DNA from: Bacteroidales bacterium
Lineage (GTDB): Bacteria > Bacteroidota > Bacteroidia > Bacteroidales > UBA932
Assembly (NCBI GenBank): GCA_028724885.1
Contig: JAQYTJ010000029.1
Span: forward strand, 1 to 41,494
Direction of reading: 5' to 3'
DNA: 41,494 bases
Within the stretch, counting starts at the first letter, position 1. Each line of letters opens with the position of its first letter. Below are positions 10,952 to 19,510 of the stretch, in pieces. Made by a program: the position numbers and the translations under genes. Below the pieces are notes generated by a model, which had not been told where the DNA came from, made no database searches, and saw only the letters and a program-made list of their open reading frames with translations.

Positions 10952-11665
10952 ATGTATTTCCTGAATGAAATGATCGGCACCTTCTTGCTGGTACTTCTGG
11001 GCGACGGAGTCTGCTGCAACGTCAAGCTTGACGGCTCTGGAATGAAAGGCGGCGACACCACTCACATAGCTCTAGGCTGGGGCTTGGCAGTCCTGATTCC
11101 CGCTTTCATCTTTGGCACATCAACCGGAGCCCATCTGAACCCAACGGTTACGCTAGCTATGGCCGCTAACGGTACCATTGACTGGGTTCTCGTGCCACAA
11201 TACATCATCGGACAGATGCTGGGTGGCTTTCTTGGAGCATCATTCCTAATCGTTCTATTCCATGACCAGCTGAAAAGGACTGAAGACTCCGCTCTCAAAC
11301 GCGGATGCTTCTGCACGGCTCCAGGTATCAGGAACTACTGGCGCAATGCCCTGTCCGAAATCACCTGTTCCTTCGTGCTGGTTTTCGCAATCCTTGGAAT
11401 CGGATCAACTTCTGCAGGTGTATCAGCAGTCAACTATCTGTTCGTATATGCAATAATCGTATCAGTCGGAATGTCCTTCGGCGGACTAACAGGATATTCT
11501 ATGAACGCCGCCAGGGACTTCTCCCCACGAGTAGCATTCGCACTCTTCTGCCCAGGCAAAGACAAAGATCCCGATTGGGCATATTCGTGGATTCCATCCA
11601 TCATGCCCCTCATCGGCGGTCTCCTCGCTGTTGTCCTCTACAATTGTATCACCCTAGCGCCATAG
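10952..11665 (+). CDS. glpF: Glycerol facilitator (MIP/aquaglyceroporin) with altered NPA motifs
   Basis: A 237-residue six-helix channel of the major intrinsic protein family, directly after glpK, so a glycerol facilitator is the natural reading. The first pore motif reads GAHLNPTVT (NPT rather than NPA) and the second reads YSMNAARDFSPR (NAA rather than NPA). The arginine of the selectivity filter (in AARD) is kept. Both half-helix caps are therefore non-canonical, although the family is unmistakable. The start at 10952 (MYFLNEMIGTFLLVLLGDGV) gives a proper first helix and follows glpK by 25 bp. Confidence 0.9.
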   Translation: MYFLNEMIGTFLLVLLGDGVCCNVKLDGSGMKGGDTTHIALGWGLAVLIPAFIFGTSTGAHLNPTVTLAMAANGTIDWVLVPQYIIGQMLGGFLGASFLIVLFHDQLKRTEDSALKRGCFCTAPGIRNYWRNALSEITCSFVLVFAILGIGSTSAGVSAVNYLFVYAIIVSVGMSFGGLTGYSMNAARDFSPRVAFALFCPGKDKDPDWAYSWIPSIMPLIGGLLAVVLYNCITLAP

Positions 11666-11742
11666 AACGGACATATAGGATATTGAAAAGTCGAATATTA
11701 TCATTATTTTTGAGTCCGCTTACAGAAGATACAATTTGCTAG

Positions 11743-12915
11743 ATGAGTCAAACAGCGCTTAGGGCTTCATCGGTTTTTGCCGACAGCAAGCCTCACTACG
11801 AGATACTTGACGGATTACGGGGCACTGCGGCTCTGCTCGTTGTGATATACCACATATTTGAGGGGCTAGCATTCGCTGCCGGCATTGATACGATCACGTT
11901 TCTTAATCACGGCTATATGGCCGTGGATTTTTTCTTCATTCTCTCTGGTTTTGTCATCGGTTATGCCTACGACGACCGCTTGGCCTCGAGCATGACGACA
12001 AGCCAGTTCATCAAGCGTAGGCTCATCCGCCTGCACCCAATGATCGTCATAGGCGGGTTAATAGGCGTGCTGGCCTTCCTGGTTCAAGGCGGAGTAAAGT
12101 GGGACGGCACGCCAGTAGCTATCTCTTTGGTGATGCTTGCGTTGCTATGCGACATATTCATGATCCCCGCAGCTCCAGGATCCAGAATCGACGTGCGTGG
12201 CAATGGGGAGATGTTTTCCCTCAATGGCCCTTCATGGTCGCTGTTCTTTGAATATATCGGGAATCTTCTTTATGTGCTGTTCATCCACAGGATTTCCACC
12301 AAGGCACTGAAATGGCTCGTTGCTCTGACGGGCATCGCCCTAGCCGTTTTCAGTCTGTTCGATTTTTCAGGCTACGGAATGCTGAGCGTCGGCTGGACGC
12401 TCGATAGCAACAATTTCATCGGCGGATTCTTGCGCATGCTATTCCCATATAGCCTTGGAATGCTCCTTGCTCGTAAATATAAGCCAAATCGCAAGTCCCG
12501 AGGCGCATTCTGGATAGGATCGGCACTTTTGCTCGCAATGTTCCTGGTGCCATACATTCCTGGAAAGTCTCCTATCTGCTGGAACGCAGTATATGAGCTG
12601 CTTTGCATTATGGTAATATTCCCTATCATCGTCTGCATTGCAGCTTCCGGACATACCACAGACCAATTATCCAAACGCGTTTGTTATTGGCTAGGCGACC
12701 TTTCTTATCCGCTGTATGCCATCCACTACCCTGTGATGTATGTCTTCTACGCCTGGCTCATCCGGAATGAACATTACCATTTCTCCGAGGTTGTGCCACA
12801 GGCATTGCTGACAATCGGCGTGAGCATCTTGATTGCCTTGCTCTGCCTGAAGGTGTACGACATACCAGTCCGCAAATGGCTCTCCCGCAAATTCATCTAC
12901 TCAGGGAAACACTAG
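11743..12915 (+). CDS. Acyltransferase family 3 (OafA/YrhL-like) membrane protein
   Basis: A 390-residue integral membrane acyltransferase. The N-terminal signature ILDGLRGTAALLVVIYH (~21-37) includes the GLRG motif and the conserved membrane histidine. The second signature GYMAVDFFFILSGFVIGYAY follows at ~66-85. About ten membrane helices run to residue ~375. Members transfer acetyl or other acyl groups onto sugars of surface polysaccharides, lipids or secreted products; the acceptor cannot be inferred here. It lies 77 bp after glpF on the same strand. That gap has no terminator but contains an AT-rich stretch that could hold its own promoter. No polysaccharide genes are nearby, so the substrate is open. 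Confidence 0.87.
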   Translation: MSQTALRASSVFADSKPHYEILDGLRGTAALLVVIYHIFEGLAFAAGIDTITFLNHGYMAVDFFFILSGFVIGYAYDDRLASSMTTSQFIKRRLIRLHPMIVIGGLIGVLAFLVQGGVKWDGTPVAISLVMLALLCDIFMIPAAPGSRIDVRGNGEMFSLNGPSWSLFFEYIGNLLYVLFIHRISTKALKWLVALTGIALAVFSLFDFSGYGMLSVGWTLDSNNFIGGFLRMLFPYSLGMLLARKYKPNRKSRGAFWIGSALLLAMFLVPYIPGKSPICWNAVYELLCIMVIFPIIVCIAASGHTTDQLSKRVCYWLGDLSYPLYAIHYPVMYVFYAWLIRNEHYHFSEVVPQALLTIGVSILIALLCLKVYDIPVRKWLSRKFIYSGKH

Positions 12916-13012
12916 AGAAACTTTCAGAACGATTCGGGTTTCCATTTCTCCGTAGAACTATAGCAGAACTTTTTACCGCAAATATAGCTGGATTGTGCTG
13001 GTAGCGTAGAAT

Positions 13013-13042
13013 AAAAAAGGCTTACCGTTGATTCAGCAAGCC
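13013..13042 (-). terminator. Rho-independent terminator after the yceD-rpmF-tRNA-Arg unit
   Basis: Read on the minus strand, GGCTTGC (13042-13036) pairs with the GGTAAGCC side (one G-T pair) to form a 7-bp stem, followed by six T residues (13018-13013). It lies about 10 nt after the 3' end of the tRNA. Confidence 0.75.
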
Positions 13043-13052
13043 CTACGCTAAG

Positions 13053-13124
13053 TAGTCCCAATAGGAATCGAACCTATATTTAAGGTTTAGGAAACCTCCG
13101 TTCTATCCGTTGAACTATGGGACC
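13053..13124 (-). tRNA. tRNA-Arg (anticodon CCU)
   Basis: A complete cloverleaf can be drawn on the minus strand: acceptor stem GGTCCCA/TGGGACT, D arm GTTC..GAAC, anticodon stem GAGGT/ACCTT with loop TTCCTAA (anticodon CCT, reading AGG), and T arm ATAGG-TTCGATT-CCTAT. The discriminator base is A and the CCA end is not encoded. It starts 16 nt after the rpmF stop and is followed by a terminator, so it is probably cut out of the yceD-rpmF transcript. Confidence 0.95.
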
Positions 13125-13140
13125 AAACGGGAAGAAATGC

Positions 13141-13323
13141 TTATTCAGTCTTCTTCTCAATTATCTGACGACCTCTGTAGTAACCGCACTGAGGGCATAC
13201 GTGATGATACATCACAGTGGCACCGCAGTTAGGGCACGTGAACAGAGTAGGAACCGCTGCGAAATCGTGGGTTCTCCTCAAATCTCTCCTGCTTTTGGAG
13301 TGTCTATGTTTCGGATGTGCCAT
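13141..13323 (-). CDS. rpmF: 50S ribosomal protein L32
   Basis: A 60-residue basic protein starting MAHPKHRHSKSRRDLRRTH, the standard L32 N-terminus. Four cysteines (C30, C33, C43, C46) form a zinc ribbon, so this is the zinc-binding C+ form. It follows the yceD/DUF177 gene by 12 bp, the widely conserved yceD-rpmF pair, and a tRNA-Arg follows on the same strand. Confidence 0.97.
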   Translation of the reverse strand: MAHPKHRHSKSRRDLRRTHDFAAVPTLFTCPNCGATVMYHHVCPQCGYYRGRQIIEKKTE

Positions 13324-13335
13324 ATACTTAAAATT

Positions 13336-13890
13336 TTATATATTATTATCTTTTTTATTCTTCAACAGCGACTTAAGCGATGCAAACGGATTTGTGGCGT
13401 CATGCTTGCCCTCGTCGTCATATTCAGTGACTTCCTCGGAATTCAGATATCTCATCACCTCAGTGTTGCAGAGGCCTTCTGGGTGTACCCTCTGAACTGG
13501 CAAAGATGTGCAGATGTAGTCATAAACCACTTGGGCTAAATCACACTCACCCTCAGACTCCGGCAAATAAATGACCTCGCGGCCATTTTCCTCCGCAAAG
13601 ACACCGTCCGATGGCTCGGGGCCGAACTTAAGGCTGAGCCTGAACCCTGTCTTCGTTGGGATGAGGAGTTCCTCCAGGCATCTGTCGCAGGTTACGGTAA
13701 CATCCCCTTCAATCGCTCCGTCCACTCCTATGAAGTCGCCAGATTTCACTACATCAACGAGAAGCTCCAGCCCTGCGTTCAGAATCTCTGAATTTCCGAA
13801 TCGTTCAAAGAACTCTTTCCCTATGCTCCTGCGAAACGACGTCCGCCCTTGCTTCAATCCATTCAAAGGAACTACAAAATCGTCTTTCAT
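13336..13890 (-). CDS. yceD: DUF177 (YceD) family 23S rRNA accumulation protein
   Basis: A 184-residue protein of the DUF177 family, known for conserved linkage to rpmF and an involvement in 23S rRNA accumulation. The family signature VTCDRCLEEL (~66-75) with its paired cysteines is present, together with a downstream acidic stretch and LPVQRVHPEGLCN (~150-162), which carries a further conserved cysteine. A Bacteroides-type -7 box lies 26 bp upstream. The next genes in the same direction are rpmF and the tRNA. Confidence 0.9.
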   Translation of the reverse strand: MKDDFVVPLNGLKQGRTSFRRSIGKEFFERFGNSEILNAGLELLVDVVKSGDFIGVDGAIEGDVTVTCDRCLEELLIPTKTGFRLSLKFGPEPSDGVFAEENGREVIYLPESEGECDLAQVVYDYICTSLPVQRVHPEGLCNTEVMRYLNSEEVTEYDDEGKHDATNPFASLKSLLKNKKDNNI

Positions 13891-13915
13891 TTTCCGCCAA
13901 ACAGATTAGGGAATG

Positions 13916-13923
13916 CAAAGGTA
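13916..13923 (-). promoter_or_regulatory. -7 promoter box for yceD-rpmF
   Basis: TACCTTTG on the minus strand matches TAnnTTTG. The -33 region is T-rich without a clear TTG. An 8-T run just upstream of it may also help end the typA transcript. Confidence 0.5.
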
Positions 13924-13957
13924 TAAAAAAAATCCTTCTTAAAAAATCTTTATAGGA

Positions 13958-15772
13958 CTATTCTTCATCATCGGCACTTCCACCGGTGCGCTTGCGCTCG
14001 GTAGGGTCAAGAATGATTTTACGCATCCTGATGTGATGCGGAGTTACTTCTACAAGCTCATCCTCACGAATATATTCAAGCATCTCCTCCAGACTCATCT
14101 TAATTGCCGGAGGTAGGACAATCTTATCGTCGGAACCGGCGGCACGCACGTTCGTGAGCTTCTTTGTCTTGCAGATGTTAATATTCAGGTCCCTATCCCT
14201 CGAATGCTCCCCCACAACCTCTCCGCAATATATTTCCTCGCCTGGGTCGATGAAGAATTTGCCCCTGTCCAAAAGTTTATTCATTGAATATGCTATAGCG
14301 GTGCCAGTTTCAAGGGAAACGAGCGATCCGTTGGTGCGGCTTTCTATATCACCCTTATAAGGCTGGTATTCCTTGAAGCGGTGAGCCATGATAGCCTCTC
14401 CCTGCGTCGCTGTAAGAAGGTTGCTACGCAATCCCATCAGCCCTCTCGTCGGGATGTCAAAGGTCAGGAGGGTCCTGTCTCCTCTCGGTTCCATGTGAAG
14501 GAGAGCGCCCTTGCGACGAGTCGCCAGTTCTATTGCAGTGCCTACGAACTGTTCAGGGACTTCTATCGAGAGATCCTCTATAGGCTCGCAACGCTGGCCG
14601 CCGATCACTTTGTCCAACACCTTAGGCTGACCGACTTGCAGTTCAAAGCCCTCGCGCCTCATTTCCTCGATCAACACTGAAAGATGCAACACGCCACGGC
14701 CATAGACAATGAAAGAATCGGCATTAATGCCTGGCTTGACCTTCAAAGCCAGATTTTTCTCCAACTCCCTGTCCAGGCGATCCTTGATGTGCCTTGAAGT
14801 CACGTATTTCCCATCCTTCCCAAAGAAAGGAGAGTTATTTATGGTGAACAGCATACTCATGGTTGGCTCGTCAATGGCGATTGGCGGCAACGCCTCTGGA
14901 TTGTCGAAATCGGCAACGGTGTCACCTATCTCGAAACCATCTATCCCCACTACGGCACAGATATCTCCACATTGCACCTTGTCTACATTCTTTTTCCCCA
15001 AGCCATCGAATACCATCAGCTGCTTGACCTTGTGCTTCTCAACCTGGCCGTACCTCTTGCACAGGCTTACGTTCTGCCCCGACACGAGTTCTCCCCTAGT
15101 GACCTTTCCCACGGCAATTCTCCCAACGTAAGGAGAATATTCCAGAGAGGTCACCTGCATCTGGACAGTGCCTAGGACATTCTTCGGGGCAGGAATCTCA
15201 GACAAAATGGTATCCAGCAGGAAAGTAATGTCTTTCGCAGGTTTCTTCCAGTCCTCGGACATCCAGCCTTGCTTAGCGCTTCCGAACACTGTCTTGAAAT
15301 CCAGTTGGTCTTCCGTGGCATTCAGCGCGAACATAAGGTCGAAAACTTCTTCTTGCACCTCCTCCGGTCGGCAATTAGGCTTGTCAACTTTATTTATCAC
15401 CACGATTGGCTTCTTTCCAAGTTCCAGAGCCTTCTGCAATACGAAACGAGTCTGAGGCATACAGCCTTCAAACGCATCTACCAGAAGGAGAACGCCATCA
15501 GCCATGTTCAGCACCCTTTCGACCTCTCCTCCGAAATCGCTATGCCCCGGGGTGTCGATGATGTTGATTTTGACATCATTGTAATTCACCGACACGTTCT
15601 TTGCTAGAATTGTGATTCCCCTTTCTCTCTCGATGTCATTGCTGTCGAGAATCAGCTTGTCGAGGTTTTCTGGCTGACGCACCAAGTTCGCCTGATAAAT
15701 CATCCTGTCAACCAGCGTCGTCTTTCCATGATCAACGTGCGCTATCAGCGCTATGTTTCTAATATCTTGCAT
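13958..15772 (-). CDS. typA: Ribosome-associated GTPase TypA/BipA
   Basis: A 604-residue translational GTPase of the EF-G-like superfamily that binds ribosomes and assists 50S assembly under stress. G1 is [14 protein letters not shown] (~10-23), switch I contains RGITI, G3 is [11 protein letters not shown] (~74-84) and G4 is NKVDKPN (~127-133). Then come domain II, two EF-G-like alpha-beta domains and the BipA-specific C-terminal domain ([27 protein letters not shown]). Length and all motifs are intact. A promoter lies right upstream with a leader of about 10 nt. Confidence 0.97.
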   Translation of the reverse strand: MQDIRNIALIAHVDHGKTTLVDRMIYQANLVRQPENLDKLILDSNDIERERGITILAKNVSVNYNDVKINIIDTPGHSDFGGEVERVLNMADGVLLLVDAFEGCMPQTRFVLQKALELGKKPIVVINKVDKPNCRPEEVQEEVFDLMFALNATEDQLDFKTVFGSAKQGWMSEDWKKPAKDITFLLDTILSEIPAPKNVLGTVQMQVTSLEYSPYVGRIAVGKVTRGELVSGQNVSLCKRYGQVEKHKVKQLMVFDGLGKKNVDKVQCGDICAVVGIDGFEIGDTVADFDNPEALPPIAIDEPTMSMLFTINNSPFFGKDGKYVTSRHIKDRLDRELEKNLALKVKPGINADSFIVYGRGVLHLSVLIEEMRREGFELQVGQPKVLDKVIGGQRCEPIEDLSIEVPEQFVGTAIELATRRKGALLHMEPRGDRTLLTFDIPTRGLMGLRSNLLTATQGEAIMAHRFKEYQPYKGDIESRTNGSLVSLETGTAIAYSMNKLLDRGKFFIDPGEEIYCGEVVGEHSRDRDLNINICKTKKLTNVRAAGSDDKIVLPPAIKMSLEEMLEYIREDELVEVTPHHIRMRKIILDPTERKRTGGSADDEE

Positions 15773-15788
15773 ATTCCTAAAAATCCTA

Positions 15789-15796
15789 CAAATTTA
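15789..15796 (-). promoter_or_regulatory. -7 promoter box for typA
   Basis: TAAATTTG on the minus strand, 16 bp before the typA ATG at 15772. This implies a 5' leader of only about 10 nt. The -33 box is weak. Confidence 0.5.
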
Positions 15797-16363
15797 CTCA
15801 ATTTCAAAGGAAACAGAAATAATTTTTTCAGGAATATGCTATTCCATTGTCATCAAGATCCCATTCACCGCCATTTCATGCTCCCCCTTCCGAGTTTGCA
15901 GCTCACTCGGGAGTAGAAGTCTCTCTGAGTGGTCTGCATTGGGGTTACTCTGACTTTAGGCCACCTGTTGAGGCTGGCAAAAATCGGTCAATCGCCACTA
16001 CCTCTCCCTGTAGGCCAGATCCACTCCCGAGTGACCTGCAAAGACCGAGGTTTCTCCAACTTGCCTGCCGGGAAGGTCATGAACTCTTTATGATGCAAAC
16101 ATGAAATACATATCCATGCCGTTTGTGGGAGAGACTGTCTTAATAATAAAATTACCTTCACCAATACGACAGGAATGAGATATAAAAACGCAATTTTGAT
16201 ATCATGAGGACAGGGGAGGCAAGATGATAATTGCAGTGGAGGCATCTTGGATAATATTGCACATTGTATTGCTTCCTCATTAACCAAAGAAACGAATTCA
16301 CATCAAAGAAAGGCATCCCATTGGCAAAACTAATTGAAGATATCTTAATTCCTAGAGGATTTG
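15797..16363. other. Gene-free interval with an inverted-repeat element
   Basis: No family-supported gene is visible; the longest open frame (about 99 codons, minus strand) has no recognisable family. The main structure is the 17-bp inverted repeat pair at 15898-16039. A smaller inverted repeat, CAAGATG/CATCTTG, lies near 16220-16250. The right part leads into the decayed NERD gene. Confidence 0.6.
15898..16039. repeat. 142-bp element bounded by 17-bp inverted repeats
   Basis: The left arm (15898-15914, core CACTCGGGAGT) and right arm (16023-16039, core ACTCCCGAGTG) are reverse complements at 16 of 17 positions, enclosing 108 bp. Similarity extends weakly outward. It could be a structured RNA, a MITE-like element or an insertion relic. 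Confidence 0.5.
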
Positions 16364-16574
16364 GACTGCGAAGACTACAGGGTTTACAATGACCTTCTGA
16401 TTCGTAACGGGAATTACACCACGCAGGTCGACCATATTGTCATCTCCCGCTACAGCGTTTTATGCTGGAGACCAAGAATCGCTGTGAAGGCAGCCTTGTT
16501 TTGAGGGACGGGAATACGGACAGTTTTATGGTTGCTCCAATTATCCCAAGTGCAACTATATTCTCAGCAAATAG
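16364..16574 (+). pseudogene. Decayed NERD-domain / topoisomerase-type zinc-finger gene
   Basis: Pieces of one protein can be read in successive frames. From 16364 the frame gives DYRVYNDLLIRNG, then TTQVDHIVISRYSV, which is the core of the nuclease-related domain (NERD) with its DHIVIS motif. A one-base loss in the T run near 16457-16461 shifts the frame, after which MLETKNRCEG continues with the NERD ETK motif. After another shift GREYGQFYGCSNYPKCNYIL is read: the topoisomerase-type C4 zinc finger (CSNYPKC) that often ends NERD proteins, then a stop at 16572-16574. The 5' end and the middle are missing. Family recognition is firm for both pieces; what the gene did here is unknown. Confidence 0.8.
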
Positions 16575-16618
16575 AGTCCGCCAATTTCCTCAGTTCTATC
16601 GTCTCGTAATAATAAGTA

Positions 16619-16649
16619 CTGCCGCCATCTCAACCTAAGATAGCGGCAG
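16619..16649. terminator. Strong hairpin, possible terminator remnant
   Basis: CTGCCGCCATCT (16619-16630) and AGATAGCGGCAG (16638-16649) pair over 12 bp with one mismatch around a 7-nt loop. It stands 45 bp after the decayed NERD gene and 130 bp beyond the 3' end of the glutamine synthetase gene. There is no T run on either side, so a terminator role is uncertain. Confidence 0.45.
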
Positions 16650-16780
16650 AACAATTATCGTCGATTATATAGCACTACATCATACTCTTTTGCTGCCTAA
16701 AATAGACCATTAAGCATCCTGAGAGAGTTATTGAGATTCCTTAGTTTTTCGCAAAATTGTTCTGGTTCAAATTGAGCAAT

Positions 16781-18295
16781 CTAGCCGCAGTAGAAATATT
16801 TCTTCACGATTTTCGCCATAAGCTCGGAGTCTTTGGAAGCCCTCGCCAGGAGATCATGGTCATTGAAGGAGAGAAGAGCTGAGATGATGCCATCAATCAT
16901 TCTCTTGGTGAACACGCCCTCTGCCTCGAAAATGCCACGTTGCTTCTCAAGGCAAGCTGCAGACTCGGCGCAGTTAGCTGGGAGCGAAGCCAGAGAGGCA
17001 AGTTTTGCAGCGTTTTCAGGCTTATGAATATCCATGGACACATACTTGTCTTCTGCAATCTTCAAAGCCTCACCTACAGGCATCGAAAGACCGTAGCGAA
17101 CGGCCACGCAGAGGCCGGCCATCAGCTGGTAGATGTCTGCAGAGCAGTCCGGGGATCGCATCTCGAAAGTCTGCTTGCCGGTTGTATCAATGTTCACATG
17201 AGCCTCAAGTGGATTGGCGGCAGAACACATATCCTTGCCGCTGGACCAGCCAAGCGGCACTCTGACAAGCGCTGAACGGTTGCAGTCGCCCCAGCAGACG
17301 TTCGTTGGGGCTTCCTGATGAGGAACCAGGCGGAAATATGAGGTCGGATTCTTGTTTCCAAATGCCGTGATTGCAGGAGCCATCTGCATAAGGCCAGCAA
17401 TCGCTCGCCTAGCCTCGTCGGAAAGTTTTCCATCAGGGCCTACGGTGCAGTTCCTGCCATCCTTCATGAGGCGCATGTGAATATGCATTCCTGAGCCAGC
17501 TTCGCCAACGATTATCTTAGGGGCGAAAGTTACGTCCAGGCCATATTTGTAGGCTAGCCTTCTGATTATCCATTTTGCCAGCAGAATCTGGTCGGCAGCA
17601 GTATCGACAGGATTCGGAAGGAACTCTATCTCGTTCTGCTCATAAACCTTCCCGCCAGAAGTGAAGTTTCCGACTTCGCTATGCCCGTATTTCATCTGGC
17701 CGCCAGTCTTTGCGATAGCCATCATGCAATCTGCCCTGAAATCGTTCAGCTTCGCGAACGGAGAAGACTCATGGTAGCCTCTCTGGTCAGTTGCCGGGAA
17801 AAGCGGACTCTCATCCGTAATGACGTAATATTCAAGCTCTCCCATAGCCTCGAAGGTCATTCCCGTGTCTTTATGGAAAGCCTCTTCTGCACGCATCAGC
17901 GTCTGGAATGGAGCGCAATCGAAAGGTCCGCCGTCTTTATCGAAGAAACTGCAGAGGAAACACAATGTTGGAACATCCGAAAGCGGGTCCACGAAAGCCG
18001 TCCTGTAACGAGGGATAACGTACAGGTCGCTGTTGCCTGCCTGAACGAAAGACGGGAACAGGCTGGAACCATCCACTCTCTCCCCTTCCGTCAGCACCGT
18101 TTCGGCATATTCATAATTATTAATTGCGAAATTAAGTGTCTTCACTCTGCCGTCTTCTGCCGGATACATGAAATTTATCATCTCTATTCCGTTCTCGCAG
18201 ATGAATTTCAGCATGTCCTCTCTTGTAAAATTATCCGGGGATTTCTCAAGGAAGGATACCACGTCATTGGGGCTAAGCAATACTTTATTATTCAT
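16781..18295 (-). CDS. glnA: Glutamine synthetase family protein
   Basis: A 504-residue glutamine synthetase of the type I (GlnA-like) superfamily, making glutamine from glutamate, ammonia and ATP. Visible motifs: latch-type GERVDGSSLF (~71-80), metal-ligand ELEYYV (~153-158), NEIEFLPNP (~221-229), GSGMHIHMRL (~267-276), the glutamate/ATP segment from NPTSYFRLVP to WGDCNRSALVR (~316-345), and EMRSPDCSADIYQL (~378-391). The usual C-terminal adenylylation tyrosine motif (NLYDLP type) is not present, so control by GlnE-type adenylylation is unlikely. A good promoter lies upstream. Exact isoform assignment among Bacteroidota glutamine synthetases is less certain than the family. Confidence 0.88.
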   Translation of the reverse strand: MNNKVLLSPNDVVSFLEKSPDNFTREDMLKFICENGIEMINFMYPAEDGRVKTLNFAINNYEYAETVLTEGERVDGSSLFPSFVQAGNSDLYVIPRYRTAFVDPLSDVPTLCFLCSFFDKDGGPFDCAPFQTLMRAEEAFHKDTGMTFEAMGELEYYVITDESPLFPATDQRGYHESSPFAKLNDFRADCMMAIAKTGGQMKYGHSEVGNFTSGGKVYEQNEIEFLPNPVDTAADQILLAKWIIRRLAYKYGLDVTFAPKIIVGEAGSGMHIHMRLMKDGRNCTVGPDGKLSDEARRAIAGLMQMAPAITAFGNKNPTSYFRLVPHQEAPTNVCWGDCNRSALVRVPLGWSSGKDMCSAANPLEAHVNIDTTGKQTFEMRSPDCSADIYQLMAGLCVAVRYGLSMPVGEALKIAEDKYVSMDIHKPENAAKLASLASLPANCAESAACLEKQRGIFEAEGVFTKRMIDGIISALLSFNDHDLLARASKDSELMAKIVKKYFYCG

Positions 18296-18338
18296 ATCAG
18301 TTTTAGCGTTTTTAGTTTTAATATCAAACTAGTTCAAG

Positions 18339-18368
18339 CAAATATAGTAAATATTCGTCACCAAACAA
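18339..18368 (-). promoter_or_regulatory. Bacteroides-type promoter for glutamine synthetase
   Basis: On the minus strand TTG (18368-18366), 19 bp, then TATATTTG (18346-18339), a close match to the phylum consensus. The start codon is 43 bp further on. Confidence 0.6.
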
Positions 18369-18457
18369 TAGGCTTACCAATATGTCAATCACCCAACGAG
18401 GGGCGGGTCAGAGAGACCCAAGCCAGAGGCCCCTTTCAAGAAGACAGGCATGAATAC

Positions 18458-18498
18458 AAAAAAATACGCTTGCTGAGCTTTAGGCTGGGCAAGCGCAT
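18458..18498 (-). terminator. Rho-independent terminator after tpiA
   Basis: On the minus strand a 10-bp stem (18498-18489 with 18474-18465, one G-T pair; core GCGCTTGC/GCAAGCGT) is followed directly by a 7-T run (18464-18458). It starts 17 bp after the tpiA stop. A second hairpin (GGGTC-AGAGA-GACCC inside GGGGC/GCCCC) lies at about 18400-18433 without a T run. Confidence 0.85.
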
Positions 18499-18515
18499 TT
18501 GAAAACTGTACCAAA

Positions 18516-19271
18516 TTAATAGCTCAAGGCTATCTGGATGAAGTCATCTGCCTTGAGGGCTGCACCGCCAATGAGGCCACCGTCTATGTCCTTCTGGGCG
18601 AAGAGCTCTTTAGCGTTCGATGGCTTGCAGCTGCCACCGTAAAGAATCGTCGTGTCATCGGCGGCTTGAGCTCCGAATTTGTCAGCCAGGACCTTGCGGA
18701 TGCAGGCATGTATTTCCTCGGCCTGCTCAGCAGTAGCGGTTTTGCCAGTTCCGATAGCCCATACAGGCTCGTAGGCAACAATGATTTTCTTCATGTCGTC
18801 AGCAGTGAAATTGTAAAGGACATTCTTAATCTGGTCTGTAACGACATCGAAATGCTTCCCTGCCTCTCTCTGGTCAAGGTTCTCGCCAACGCAGAGGATA
18901 ACGCCTAGGCCGCCTGCAAGAGCCAGCTTAACTTTCTCGACAAGTTTCTCGTCGGTCTCGCCATAGTATTGACGCCTCTCAGAATGTCCAAGTATAGTCC
19001 ACTGGCAGCCTACTGAGGCAAGCATGCTCACAGAAACCTCGCCTGTGTAAGCGCCTTTCTCGTGGTCGGCGCAGTTCTGAGCGGAAAGCTGAACCTTGGA
19101 GCCTTTCAGCACTGAAGCGACAGATGCCAGATGGGTGAATGGAGGAGCCACGATAAGACCCACGTTCTCAGGCAGCTGAGCAGATTTCTCAACAACAGCC
19201 TTTGCAAGTTCAACACCCTCGGGAACAGTTGTATTCATCTTCCAGTTCCCAGCTACAATCTTCTTTCTCAT
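18516..19271 (-). CDS. tpiA: Triosephosphate isomerase
   Basis: A 251-residue glycolytic enzyme that interconverts dihydroxyacetone phosphate and glyceraldehyde 3-phosphate. The catalytic residues are visible: N/K in GNWKMN (~8-13), H in ILGHSERR (~93-100), E in [15 protein letters not shown] (~165-179), where the GTGKTAT stretch is the flexible lid loop, and the phosphate-binding LYGGSCK and GGLIGGA near the C-terminus. Length is normal. The glutamine synthetase gene lies downstream on the same strand, separated by a terminator and its own promoter, so tpiA is monocistronic. Confidence 0.98.
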   Translation of the reverse strand: MRKKIVAGNWKMNTTVPEGVELAKAVVEKSAQLPENVGLIVAPPFTHLASVASVLKGSKVQLSAQNCADHEKGAYTGEVSVSMLASVGCQWTILGHSERRQYYGETDEKLVEKVKLALAGGLGVILCVGENLDQREAGKHFDVVTDQIKNVLYNFTADDMKKIIVAYEPVWAIGTGKTATAEQAEEIHACIRKVLADKFGAQAADDTTILYGGSCKPSNAKELFAQKDIDGGLIGGAALKADDFIQIALSY

Positions 19272-19314
19272 ATTCTTGAATATTTAATAGTTTCGTATTC
19301 ACTCTCGAAGTCTG

Positions 19315-19322
19315 CAAATTTA
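19315..19322 (-). promoter_or_regulatory. -7 promoter box for tpiA
   Basis: TAAATTTG on the minus strand, followed by C as in many strong promoters of the phylum. It lies 43 bp before the tpiA start. The -33 box is poor. Confidence 0.5.
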
Positions 19323-19458
19323 GCATTTTCCCTTTGAATATGAAATATTCGTTTCAACCTCCATCAGCAAATCGCATGACCCCGCATCGGAATATTCATG
19401 TAATTAATTAGAGATTAACGAAATACAAAGATGCCGAAGCCCTGAGTCGCAGATTAGC

Positions 19459-19489
19459 TTGGCGAAGTAGGCAAAATAAGTTAACTTTG
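19459..19489 (+). promoter_or_regulatory. Bacteroides-type promoter for tyrS-rbfA
   Basis: TTGG (19459-19462), exactly 19 bp, then TAACTTTG (19482-19489). It is one of the best consensus matches in the window, 21 bp before the tyrS ATG. Confidence 0.7.
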
Positions 19490-19510
19490 CAGCCAATAAT
19501 AATTCATCCG

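Noticed and set aside
15988..16287. A 99-codon minus-strand frame between typA and the NERD remnant
   Set aside because: It overlaps the inverted-repeat arm, has no family signature, and has no convincing start context.
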